Shown here: positions 19,348-30,103 of the stretch, piece by piece
Position numbering within the stretch: position 1 is the first letter of the stretch
How the letters are laid out: every line of letters begins with the position of its first letter
Assembly (NCBI RefSeq): GCF_001761485.1
Contig: NC_090774.1
Span: 3,038,001-3,102,000, forward strand
Direction of reading: 5' to 3'
DNA from: Yarrowia lipolytica
Taxonomy: Eukaryota > Ascomycota > Dipodascomycetes > Dipodascales
DNA: 64,000 nucleotides
The notes under the pieces: model-generated
What the model was told of the DNA's origin: nothing
What the model saw: only the letters and a program-made list of their open reading frames with translations
Databases searched by the model: none
Made by a program: the position numbers and the translations under genes

Positions 19348-20993
19348 TGGCAGGAGGTTCACGAAATCGATACATAATAACTCAGATAATTAATGACTAA
19401 TGATACATCATCGATGATCGAATCAAACAGGTAAAATGAGTTTGATGAGCAGCGTCTCAACGTACTGTGAGACAGCTTGTGGACACTGTGTGGGAGATTA
19501 TATCACTTGGGAACTTACAGTGAGACTGGTATGCAGTTGTTTCACGAGGAGATGGCACCTGACAGCGAACAGCTATAAAGACATCCGTAAAACTGGGAGA
19601 GTGGGGTGGGGTCTATTAGCAAGCACGATAACATATAGAGCAATCAAAATAGACACAGACAAACGGGCATCTAAGGCAACGTCAATGTGCTTCGGCCATG
19701 TTTAAGACAAAGGACGATTGACTCATTGATGTATGTCATCACGTTGTTTTGAGGAGAGTGAGACGTGCTACAGTTGGTAGGTACCATTGATTTGAACTCA
19801 TCCATCTCAATAGTGTATGTAGTCTGAGAATAATGTCAATGACGCCTAACAAGACTGGTTCAGCAGACGGTCTCTGCTTCTATGATCAGCTTGTTTTTTC
19901 CATGCCTTTTGCAAGTTCGTTCAATTTTTGCCACATTTTCCAAACTCCTCCCCACTCATCGTCCTTCAAACTGCCACTTTTATTGGTTCGTACAAGCAGC
20001 TCCGATTATGCACTGCTCTGAACTTTGTGCAAAGAGGGGTCATCCGCCCCTCTATGGAGACACTGGTGCTGTAGACATTACTGTACTTAGTCTTGAATCA
20101 TCCAGCGGTGCTGAGATGGTAAGATTTTTAGTGGCAATTGCGTTCTTGTGTCCATCTTTGCAGTACATGCCTCACTCACAGACTCGGCTCCTCGCGTTAA
20201 TAGCACCAAAAAGCCTCTCATACATGCGCCCCCACGCTCAGCCACCAGTAAGGGGTGCATGAGCTGGGCCAAAAATGAATGTCTCCAGCTTGTATCTCAG
20301 AGCAATTAATGGGTGGAGATCGAGACACACATAAGTATTGAATCGAGGTTGCTATGGTGGCAAGAAGCAGTCTATTTTGGGTGCACCTGGACAAGTACGA
20401 GTCAGTAGTTTGATATTGAAACTCAGAGCGGTGCTCCTGCTGTATGTACTTCAAGGTATAGCAAGGGGCAATGAACATAAACCTGTTTGCCCAGTGATAC
20501 ATAGGTGATACACAGCTGTAATATATGGAGAAAGAGGAATATGGCTCTGCGGACGCACTGCTGAGAGGTATCTATGGTCTGACACAGCCGCACCTAAAAA
20601 TAAACAGAACAAAGTATTATGGTGAATTTAGCGTTGGAGCACCGTGCACATCCACTGCTAGGCAAACTTTCTTATATCTACAATACAGACCGTCTCACAG
20701 GCATCTAGGAGCTCTCTTACCACTTGCACAGGCGGCCGAAGGGTGTTTAGAGGAGGTGGCGCACGCGACGACCAGCAGACAGTGCCAAGCGAGAGGCTAT
20801 AGATAGGATACACGCAACATATCCCGACAGGACAGATCATACGTACATCAGAACAGCACACAGATCAGACGATACAAAACAAACTGGTGCAAGCGATTCT
20901 ACAAGTACAGATACCGAGCAACACAAACAGTCACACAAACAGACCTAAGAGCGTCGACACAAACACGACAACATCACCACACCGACACGAAAA
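19348..20993. other. 1.6-kb intergenic region
   Basis: It separates the protease from the 750-residue protein. A 12-bp palindrome (ATCATCGATGAT, 19407-19418) lies just past the protease stop. The last 120 bases form an A/C-rich leader with repeated ACACAAAC units. A 126-codon frame at 19882-20262 has no recognisable domain. Confidence 0.5.
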
Positions 20994-23246
20994 ATGAAAT
21001 CGATATTTCACGAAGAAACAGACAGTGAGTGGTCTGTAGATTTGAACGACCCCAAGCACAACAGACGGTTCATCCAGGTGCCCCGAAAACCCGTTGGAAC
21101 GGGTCAGAGCAAGCTGAGAGACCCCGATATGGTCACTCAGGCTGACGGAAAAGTTATTGAGTGCTTTCCCTTCACCAACGACCCTCTCCCAGCCATGCCC
21201 TGCTCCCCTGAGGAGTCTCCCTACAGGGAGGACAGCGGCGCAGGAACGGGACCATCAGCGGAACCATCTACATCGCCAGACACTCGTCCGGCTCGTTCGT
21301 TTTCTGTTTCGAGAAAACCAGTGCAATACGGAGTCCAAACTCCTACTCCCGTGAGAACCAGAGGCTACACTGAGAGTGACGTTGGAGGAACTATGACCAC
21401 CAGTGTCACCCAGGTGACCAACAAGACGCCTCCTCTTGGGTCTGAGGGGTTTTCGGTGGCCGGAGCTCGACCCAAATCCAAGCACAGCAGCATGCGAGAG
21501 TCGTCCAAGGCAGACCTTTCTAAGGCGCTTTCTAAAATCGGTATCAAGCCAAGTGGGTCCTCTCGTGACCTTCCCACCGATCCCGATGAGTTACAGGCTT
21601 CCCGTGAGGAGCATATTCGTGACAGTTATGCTGCTCTTGAGCGTGTTAGAGACAGCAGAGCTGTTCAGGAGTTTTACGCTGCAGGAGGAGAGGGAGAGAA
21701 GGAAAAGGAGAAGGAAAAGGGGGAAAAGTGGGAAAAGGAAAAAGCGAAGGAAAAAGAGAAGGAAAAAGAAAAGACGGAGGAAAGAGAGAAGAGCAGAAGC
21801 AGAAGCAGAAGTAGAGACGTGATTGGAGGGGGGAGCCAGAGTTCTGTATTGGAACGTCTTTCGGAAGAGAGTCTTTCTAGTGACAAACGTCTAGGTCAAC
21901 TTGGTGAGCACTTGACGAAAAAAGAGGTTCTCAAGTCTCCTGGAGCTTCCACGTTGGAACATGACGGCATCTCCGACGCCACGTCTACAGAGAAACACGA
22001 TTCAGATAACGATTCTGACTCCGACTGTGATACCCAAAGCTTTGTCAAGCTGCCGTCTGCAGACATACATCCCGTTTATGGAGGCAACAACTTTTCCACG
22101 ACCCCTTACGCCACCGCATTCGAGACTCCTCTAATTGAGTCGACGTCTACTTTTGGAGCCGCTCGTTCTCGGTCATGTACTCCTCCTTCAGGTCAGCTTT
22201 TGGACGCATCTCCCACTAAAACGACCAATGTGACTCCCCGGCGAGTCCCCGTGGACCATCCCTCCTTGCATTCTAATCCCGAGGGTCGGTTTCTCATTGA
22301 CAGCTGTCCCGAGCAGGAACTCAAACGCGAATCTTCTTCCGTTGCAATCCCTCCTAAAGGTTACAAGTACCCTATTGACGACCGTTTCCCTGCTGCTGTT
22401 CCACGCCAGTCTTCCCCTCCTGCTGATCCGTACCAGGAGATACCCGAGCCGTACGACTGCTGGAACGAAGAGGCGGACCGGAAGAGCCCCGGGGCCCCTT
22501 CCGTTGTTACCAGACATCCTTACTATCGGTACTTTGTCATGCGGTTTTCCAGAGACTTGTATCTGACCACAACTCCCACCCAGCATCATATGGTGGCCAA
22601 CCAGGCGCAGTCGTATTATGTGAAGAATGAGGACTACCGGTTCATGTTCTACACCAACATTAACGAGCAGCCCGTGACGATTGTGGAGAAGCGAGACAAC
22701 TTTCTGCAGATCTGCTACGACGACTCATCCAGGCCACCGCTCGAGGACTACAATTTGTCCAGCACTGTGTCTCTGGAGCAGTCCATCGATTCTCAGTCTC
22801 TCAGCGAGTCGCTGTCGGACATTGTGAATCCCTCTTTTGTCGGCCAGGCAATCGAGATCCCCTGTGGTGACAAGGGAAAGAACAAAAAGTACAAGCGTTA
22901 CTCATTTATCGACGAGCTGGGTCAGGAGTGGTTCATCACGAACGAAAAGTCAGGAGTTTACACTTTCTCCAACGCCAACTCCGTGGTAGCAACTTACAAG
23001 CGTAAGGAGAATATTGGCAAGCGTATTGTCAAGAACGGACTCGAGTGGTTGTCTCAACAGGAGAGCAACAAGAACGACAACTATCGTGCTCTTCCCAGTG
23101 CCGGTCCTCAGCCTGTAGCATCATCTATCGAGACCGAGGCTAGCGCTACATTGACTGTCAGTGAGCTGGTGGACCCGTCTTCGAACCTGTGGAAGATTTG
23201 CATTGGGTTGCTAGTGACCGTTGCTTACAAGAAACCGAAGCAGTAG
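20994..23246 (+). CDS. Uncharacterised fungal protein with K/E-rich tract
   Basis: 750 residues beginning MKSIFHEETDSEWSVDLNDP. Residues 1-220 are polar and Ser/Pro-rich. A remarkable Lys/Glu tract at about 225-265 (repeats of KEKEKEK type ending EREKSRSRSRSR) would form a single charged helix running into an SR repeat. The folded part is about 505-700: HPYYRYFVMRFSRDLYLTTT, FMFYTNINEQPVTIVEKRD, then LGQEWFITNEKSGVYTFSN, a beta-rich pattern that I have seen in uncharacterised ascomycete proteins and that suggests a tubby/scramblase-like barrel (inference). A hydrophobic stretch close to the C terminus (LWKICIGLLVTVAY) with a lysine tail may be a tail anchor. The ATG at 20994 follows a long A/C-rich leader. 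Function unknown. Confidence 0.85.
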   Translation: MKSIFHEETDSEWSVDLNDPKHNRRFIQVPRKPVGTGQSKLRDPDMVTQADGKVIECFPFTNDPLPAMPCSPEESPYREDSGAGTGPSAEPSTSPDTRPARSFSVSRKPVQYGVQTPTPVRTRGYTESDVGGTMTTSVTQVTNKTPPLGSEGFSVAGARPKSKHSSMRESSKADLSKALSKIGIKPSGSSRDLPTDPDELQASREEHIRDSYAALERVRDSRAVQEFYAAGGEGEKEKEKEKGEKWEKEKAKEKEKEKEKTEEREKSRSRSRSRDVIGGGSQSSVLERLSEESLSSDKRLGQLGEHLTKKEVLKSPGASTLEHDGISDATSTEKHDSDNDSDSDCDTQSFVKLPSADIHPVYGGNNFSTTPYATAFETPLIESTSTFGAARSRSCTPPSGQLLDASPTKTTNVTPRRVPVDHPSLHSNPEGRFLIDSCPEQELKRESSSVAIPPKGYKYPIDDRFPAAVPRQSSPPADPYQEIPEPYDCWNEEADRKSPGAPSVVTRHPYYRYFVMRFSRDLYLTTTPTQHHMVANQAQSYYVKNEDYRFMFYTNINEQPVTIVEKRDNFLQICYDDSSRPPLEDYNLSSTVSLEQSIDSQSLSESLSDIVNPSFVGQAIEIPCGDKGKNKKYKRYSFIDELGQEWFITNEKSGVYTFSNANSVVATYKRKENIGKRIVKNGLEWLSQQESNKNDNYRALPSAGPQPVASSIETEASATLTVSELVDPSSNLWKICIGLLVTVAYKKPKQ

Positions 23247-25968
23247 GCTGAGAAAGCCACTGGAGCCAAGACACATTAATACAAGTAATTACATTAGTAA
23301 ATGCATTCATTATAGACTAGGGTGTGGCAGCATTATGGTACTGTACATACAGGATGACAGTTGCTGGAAGCAATTTACTTTAAGCACGGAGAAACTATTG
23401 GCTGTGTGGAACTCCTCGTTGTGAGGAGGTTGGAATTTTTTATCCACTATGATACATGATTATAGGATTAAACTCGTAAAATATATCTCAACTGTCATCA
23501 AGTTATATGCAGTGTAGTCTGTTGTATGAGTAAAAGAACACCGGTAGCCACATCCACATATGTGAGACAACGCGGTTGTTATGAGGCAAAGATCTGTGCA
23601 CACTATTGAAGAAAGTAGCATCGGTTAATTATCATGATATCTTGTACAAGACGTGGTTTAGTGGGGGGAGGTACAAGTAGCACATATTGTATGTACAGAT
23701 GGAGATTGTCTTTGCCGCTCTTTCAGGTACTGTACTTTTATTAGTTATAGACCAGCGTACTTGTGGTGCGATACTGGTGGTACACTTATGGGCATGCTGC
23801 GGTGTGCTTCGAAAGCGTGCCAGTGTATCACTGACGTCACTTTCCAGTGTCTCAGATCCTGCCGTAGCTCTGGTGGATAGTTCAGGGGCAGGGGGCGCAG
23901 AGGTGGAGACGGCAATATGGACGCTGCAAATACTACTACAAGTAGTAGTAGAGACGTTGGAAAGAATGCTGGGCGCGTGTTGCCTGTATACGGGGAGCCG
24001 AAATGACAAGACGGCGGAGGAAATTAATAAATCTGGCGTATGACAGGTACAGTGTAGAGTACGATCGGAGGACAAGAGTTGACTCACATCCTGAACGGCC
24101 TGCTGCATCTTGGGCTTGGTGCAGGCTGTTACAGTAAGGTACCCGAAGGGCAGCCGGTGTGGGGACGAAACCGCCTTAATTGTTACCAGAGACTTTATGG
24201 TGTCAAAAGCAAATACAGGAGTAGGTGATGTGCACCCCAGGCGCTAATTGCGGATACTGGGATGTATCCGGATGTATCCCCTATATTGTTACATATCCCG
24301 TACCTATTGTACTGTATTATGTTTTCCAGGGGTGCAGTGTAACATTGGCCCACCGTGACTGGTAATTTCACACGCGGCCGTTTCCAATCTCGTTTAATAT
24401 CCACTTTTGGCCATTTGCGCACAGTAATTAGAAGTTTTCCAGATCGCTGCTTGTCTTTGTGAAAAATACAAAACGAAAGGCACAGGTAAGAGTACAAGTA
24501 CGGTACTTGGTGCTTGTTACCGGTACTTCTATTAGTGTGAGGATAGTTAATCAGAATATCAGTGGTTCTCTCTCTTTACAAACCGTACAGAGCCTGTCCA
24601 GCGTCTTAGTTGGTCCGTTGAGGAGTGTATTGTAACTGGTCCAAGTGGTGTGTAACAAATCAAGGAGTGTGTATTCTGGAACAGAAACAAGATGAATCCC
24701 CCACACTACACCTCTCGCCCGTTCCCGGCATGGCAAAAAACCACAACGGTTCTGCTAACTCCCCATTCCCCTGAACATTATCTTTTATTAGTCTTTCGGT
24801 GTGCATTAAATTGCATGTTGTGCTGAATTTCAATGTTCAAAAAAGCGACGACAAATAGGGGATGATTGAGATGACTACAGGGAGGTGGTTGGTGTATAAT
24901 AAGGGAGTGAAGGCGACTATGAGTGTCCTTGAGAGAAATATGACAATTTTTATCGCGGCAGTATACATAAACGCGTTTGCCTTCTCCCCTTGACTCTCCT
25001 ACCGACTTGGAACCAACCAACTCTTCACCTCACGGCCCGCACGCGAAGCACAACCTTCGTGTTTTTAACGGGAGTTTAAAAGGATAAAAAATATAGCCAA
25101 ACGGAGAAGAGGTCTGTCTATAGCTCTCCTCAGCCCCTAAACTTGTATAGCCCAAAGGCACACTGCCCACTCGTCCAACGGCGACTAGTGAGTCGATGGG
25201 CAACAAACCACAGGCCTGTCAACACAATCTATATGCTCCACACCCCCATCTCTCCTGATCTGCATCTGATCTGAAAAGTACTGCCGTTGTCACTCGCACT
25301 TGGGAGACTATCCGTAGAACAAGGCCGCGAACAAACGGCGGACAAGCAAGCTGTGGCTGGTCACACTGGGGCGACTCTTCTTTTTTACTCACCTAACCAA
25401 CGTGCATACAGCCCCAGTAGGCGAAATTGCCATATCGGGACCCTGTGTACAAATACTACGATCACCCCCACCGGATCTGCCCACGGGAATATTTTATCTC
25501 TTGTCGTCACAGTCAAACAACCCTTTCAAGCCAGCCGTGCACTAAGCTCTCTGACCCCTTCTTGTGCTGAGTTTGTCTTTTTTTCATCAAATCTTTCGCT
25601 TGGGACTTTAGGGCCCAATCTAAGATAGACACACGCTCACCACCCAAACCACACCCCTTCTTTTGCACACCACCCCACGACCGAAACACAATATCACAGA
25701 ACGGCAAAACATACTGTGACGTTAACATACCGGACGAATACCAAGGACTCTTACAGGCTCTCACTCTTCATCTCCTCCACTACCCAAGTCGCGCTCCCTG
25801 TGAATACTCCGCTCATTACACGGTCTCAGTTTTTGCGTCACTCACTACAACCCCTGCACAAGTCTCAATCAAGACACTCGCAAGAGACCCTTGACTCTCT
25901 AGCGACCCATCCACACAGACTCGTTACACAAGCACGTCCCTACATCCACTCTCGCTACCGGTTCCAAA
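23247..25968. other. 2.7-kb intergenic region
   Basis: Lies upstream of RAC1. It contains a perfect 9-bp inverted repeat of TACTACTAC (23931-23950), a doubled GGATGTATCC at about 24259-24279, and many TACTTGTA-type motifs. A minus-strand open segment near 24060-24230 ends at a donor-like GTGAGT but lacks a partner exon. The last 500 bases are C-rich, consistent with a long RAC1 5' leader. Confidence 0.5.
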
Positions 25969-26769
25969 ATGCAGAGTATAAAATGTGTCGTCACTGGCGA
26001 CGGGTAAGTGATCGTGATGCCATGAAGGTCATGGTTCAATTGACGCGACGTGTCGGCGATATGACGGCGGTCGTTTAGGCGAAACGATGGCCATCGTGTA
26101 TTTGCTCCACGGGCGGCTTCACACCCACGCAATACACCGCTTGTCCCACCCTCCCCGCCACCCTACTAACACAGTGCCGTCGGTAAAACTTGCATGCTAA
26201 TCTCATACACCACAAACGCCTTCCCAGGAGAGTACATCCCCACCGTGTAAGTATTGACGCCCTCATTGATGCCCTCCACCTCTCCTATCTAACTCAGCTT
26301 CGACAACTACTCTGCCAATGTCATGGTGGATAACAAACCGATAAACCTCGGACTTTGGGATACCGCGGGCCAGGAAGATTACGACCGGCTGCGGCCACTG
26401 TCATACCCCCAGACCGGCGTGTTTCTTATCTGCTTCTCGCTCGTGTCGCCCCCGTCGTTCGAGAACGTCAAAGCTAAGTGGCACCCCGAAATCTCGCACC
26501 ACGCCCCCAATACGCCCATCATCCTCGTCGGCACCAAGCTCGACCTGCGTAACGACAGTGAGACTCTGGCGCGGCTCGCTGAAAAGCGACAAGCCCCCAT
26601 CACATATGCAGAAGGCGCCAAGTGTGCTCGGGACATTGGCGCCGTCAAATACTTTGAGTGCTCGGCATTGACCCAAAAGGGACTCAAAACAGTGTTTGAC
26701 GAGGCCATTCACGCGGTGCTGTCGCCTCCCCAGCCCAAGAAAAAGAAGAAGAACTGTGTGATTCTCTAA
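25969..26769 (+). CDS. RAC1: Rho-family GTPase Rac1, three exons
   Basis: Exons 25969-26003, 26175-26246 and 26298-26769 join to 192 residues. Intron 1 is GTAAGT...TACTAACACAG and intron 2 is GTAAGT...CTAACTCAG, each with the branch site abutting the acceptor. The product has the P-loop GDGAVGKT (10-17), switch I YIPTVFDNY (32-40), LWDTAGQE (55-62), GTKLDL and a C-terminal CVIL prenylation box after a five-lysine stretch. Trp56 distinguishes Rac from Cdc42 (Phe56). CVIL suits geranylgeranylation, and the polybasic stretch suits plasma-membrane targeting. In Y. lipolytica, RAC1 is known to support hyphal growth. Gly12 and Gln61 are intact, so GTP hydrolysis should be normal. The intron phases restore the frame exactly. 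Confidence 0.97.
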
Positions 26770-29767
26770 AGTGGTTGTACTACGCGACAAACAAACCCAC
26801 TGCTCCCCAGGAGTCAACCCACGTGACGCTCGAATCTGGCGGGGTCCAACTTCCCTCCAGATTGAGTCTTCAGCTATGGCCCAAGACTTAAAACGCTCTA
26901 GACAAACACCACTTGTTTTATTGGCGGTCTTTCTCGGCTTCTTTGCCAGATCCCGCCAATGACAGCTATGACTTGGTCCTCCACTAAAAAGGAACTCGCT
27001 AGCTTAGGACTCCACTCATTAGTTAATTGATGTGTTTGGATTTGTGTATCTGTAGGGTCTGGACCGTTGTTGATTGGTCGGACTTGTATATAGATGTGGC
27101 GACGAATAGGAATGTGTGCTACACCGTATAGACAGCCGCTTGAAATCGTACAGTACTTATATTGTATGTACTCGTAATTGAGCGGCATAGGGGTGCCATG
27201 CACCTTTTCAATAACCTATCAACAGAGAGAATCGTGGGGTGGATTTTTCACGTTGTGCACGGCTGGATCTTGGCGTGTGCGGACCGTTGGTAGGGTAATC
27301 CCGTTTAGATGGAGTTCAAAGATGAGATTTCAGATTTGAAACATGATGTGCGATGATGTGCAGTGATGTAATATCGATGGTTAATCATCGTTTGTTTCGT
27401 ATTTCATTAAGAGCGGCTGTTTTGGTTTATGGAGTTATATGAGAAGAAACTTGTCTCGTTTGTTTGACATGATTGAAAGATGTGTTTTCGCCGAGGTGAG
27501 CTACATGCTGTAGAAGCGACTACAAGTAGTTACAAATTGAGGTTGAGTGGTTAAGCGCTACTTGTAGTCTTGACATGTGTCTGTATTGCAGCTACTTGTA
27601 GTTGAGGGTATGTATCATACGCCACATATCTTAGAGTAGAATGTTGCGATGTCTTATTTTTACTTATGAGTGCTACATTCATCGTGATGAGAGTGTAAGG
27701 ATGCTCGCAGCTATTTAGTGAGGAGTGTTCCTCGTCTGCAACCATCAATTTTTCTTGCATTTGCTTTTTGTCCACAGCTTTTTCGCCGTACCATTGCATG
27801 ACGCACGAGTCGCATACAGGTCTCTCTAACTTGCACATAATGTCAGATCGGCGTTTGGCTTGTCGCCGGCCGAGCACGTGGGGAGAAACGGGGAGAGCAG
27901 CTACCAGTATGTACTTATGAGTACAAGTATGTACTATATTTACTGTGAGAGTAAATGAACTGCTGATCGGAGCTGAACTCAATATGGTGAGTTGCTACAT
28001 TGTAGGTCGTTTCTTGTGAGACCTGTTTCCTGGGCTATGCTTCAGTATCGGTTATCTTAGCGAGACTCACGTACACTGTAGACAGCCGGTCTCTGAGGAG
28101 TATAGTTAACCCGGAGAAGACAGGACTTCATTGTATGAGTACATACTGGTAATTACAGGTTGTATCGTAGGTAACGGTACTACGGTATCAGAACAAGTAC
28201 CACTTATACTTGTGACTGGAGCACTGACATCCTGGCCCAGCTCACCATAACACATACAACACGAAGATTGCATGTGTTGTTTCTGCTTAATCTATAGTCC
28301 GGCGGTGATGGTGGTATCGTTCTGTATCGTATAACCAACCGTTAATAGTAGTATACTTACTTCTAGCGCAAGAGTTGTGTCCAGTATACTTCGGGCTGAG
28401 GAAGTGAGACGGATCCACACGGTTAGCGGGGGTTGTATACGACGCATGTTGAAGCGGTTATAGCAAGAGCATGGAGTTGGCAGTGGTTTACATACCCTTT
28501 CAACGGAAAGCACCCTGTTTGGCGCCATATTATTCTCTACAAAAGGTCTCTTACGGTCTCTTACAGCTCAGAATGGAAGTCCCAATTATTCAAAACCGTC
28601 CATCGGCAGACCTGCGGGCTCAACCGTTTGTTCTTTTTTGTTGACTTGCCTGAAGTTAATCAGTCGGCAGAGCAACCAACCAAATACAAGTACAGTACGA
28701 GTGATAGATAACGCTTCATAGGTCTTTGATTTGAGCGATACAGTAACCATCTACAGTATAACAAATGTTCTTGTGATGACCACAAGTACAAGTGCCTGTC
28801 GATACCCACAGCAACCAGACAGATGGCATTAGACCATATAATACTGGTGTATCTGCCAAACGATCGCATGCCACTACCATGACATGGTACAAGTAGTGCC
28901 TGCTCGATATCTTGTCTGGGGGATTTCATCGATCCACTTTTTGCCTATTCTGTCTTGTCTTTCTCTTGGCACTCTCGACTCAACTATGCCCGTAACACAG
29001 TATCGTACAAGGAGAGTTTGGACATAACGGCGGTACGAGTACGGTACATGATCGAGGTTCGATCGGAGGAATTCGGTCACCAGCAGCACAACTAGTTTTG
29101 GCACCTTGACCCATGCTCTTCATTCTCCTTTCCTGCATACCCACAGTCTATCCTGCCATGGTTCCCCTACGTACCAAGCTCTCACAGCTTGTTCTGGTCG
29201 TGTCGCGTCCTTGCATTTACCCTACCGCTGCGCCCCGTTGGATTTCTTCTAGGTTTGCTCCTATGCAGACCCAACAAAGAGCCGACTCAGTTGGTCCGAA
29301 GCGCACAAAGCCAAAATCCACTTCAGGGCAAGTGCTAGTCTATCATACCGAAAAAATCGCCCAACTATAGCCATCACTCAACCGCCGTCAGCTGTTATAT
29401 ACCCACTGAAGTCATTGAAATCCGCCTTCCGCAGTCACCGCCACCAAACGCCTTTCATATCTACTCATACTCTGCACGCGCCAAAGTTACTCCTGCTGCC
29501 ACAAGATTAAATCAAAAAACGCGAGCACACAGAAAGACGCGACCAACGCCTAAAACCCGGAAGCCGACCCTTTGACCGACCGTATTATATATTGTCTTGT
29601 TCTGCCCCGACCATCAGCAGTCGACCAGTCCAAAAAAAAAAACCGGAAACATATTCATTGCATCTCCATTCCTGCATTAACAGCATCCTCCTTCAAGGTC
29701 TACTCCATTGCACAACCCCCTCTATACCGACTCAGTCATCCCCAGCTCACTCACACACACACACACA
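26770..29767. other. 3-kb intergenic region
   Basis: No coding frame with a recognisable domain. GTAC-centred motifs are dense at 27900-27945, 28130-28215 and 28680-28790. A doubled GGTCTCTTAC lies near 28544-28565. The last 60 bases, up to the ATG at 29768, form a CA-repeat leader. Confidence 0.5.
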
Positions 29768-30103
29768 ATGTACTACTCAAACAACAACGTCAAGCATCTC
29801 CTGGACGAGGAAGATGTCGTGCCCTACTCGTCGTCGTTCATCGGCCAGTGGTACTACACCTACAAGGTCCACTTCACTGTGGGCATGATCACTCCTCTGG
29901 AGGCTGGCTTCTGTAACGTTGTCATTGTGCTGGTAGCTGCTCTGCTCATGGTGGCTCTGCTCTACTTGCCCCAGAACTCCATGCTGCTGGCCAACCGAGC
30001 ATACTACTACTGGTCAGGTCACGAGACCTGGTCTACCCCCAACCCTCCTAACTTCACCCAGATTCTGGGCACTGCCATCAACAAAGTCTACCACACTGTG
30101 TAG
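29768..30103 (+). CDS. Serine palmitoyltransferase small-subunit-like protein
   Basis: 111 residues from the ATG at 29768, which ends an (AC)n leader. The core (about residues 24-70) is FIGQWYYTYKVHFTVGMITP, then LEAGFCNVVIVLVAALLMVA and LLYLPQNS. It matches the layout of human SPTSSA/B: an aromatic W-Y-Y-x-Y helix, a Leu/Met-Glu turn (MITPLEA for MLEPWE), one membrane helix, and a LPQ motif after it (FMPQH in human). These subunits bind Lcb1/Lcb2 in the ER and raise the rate of the first step of sphingolipid synthesis. The N-terminal 23 residues are acidic and Asn-rich. Assignment rests on pattern recall rather than alignment. Confidence in the gene itself is higher than in the name. Confidence 0.75.
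   Translation: MYYSNNNVKHLLDEEDVVPYSSSFIGQWYYTYKVHFTVGMITPLEAGFCNVVIVLVAALLMVALLYLPQNSMLLANRAYYYWSGHETWSTPNPPNFTQILGTAINKVYHTV

Noticed and set aside
24060-24230. Minus-strand open segment ending in a GTGAGT donor (includes LPFGYLTVTACTKPKMQQAV)
   Set aside because: It looks slightly protein-like and has an exact donor, but has no start codon within the open part, no CTAAC-CAG acceptor partner, and no domain I recognise. Worth a glance if spliced reads exist.
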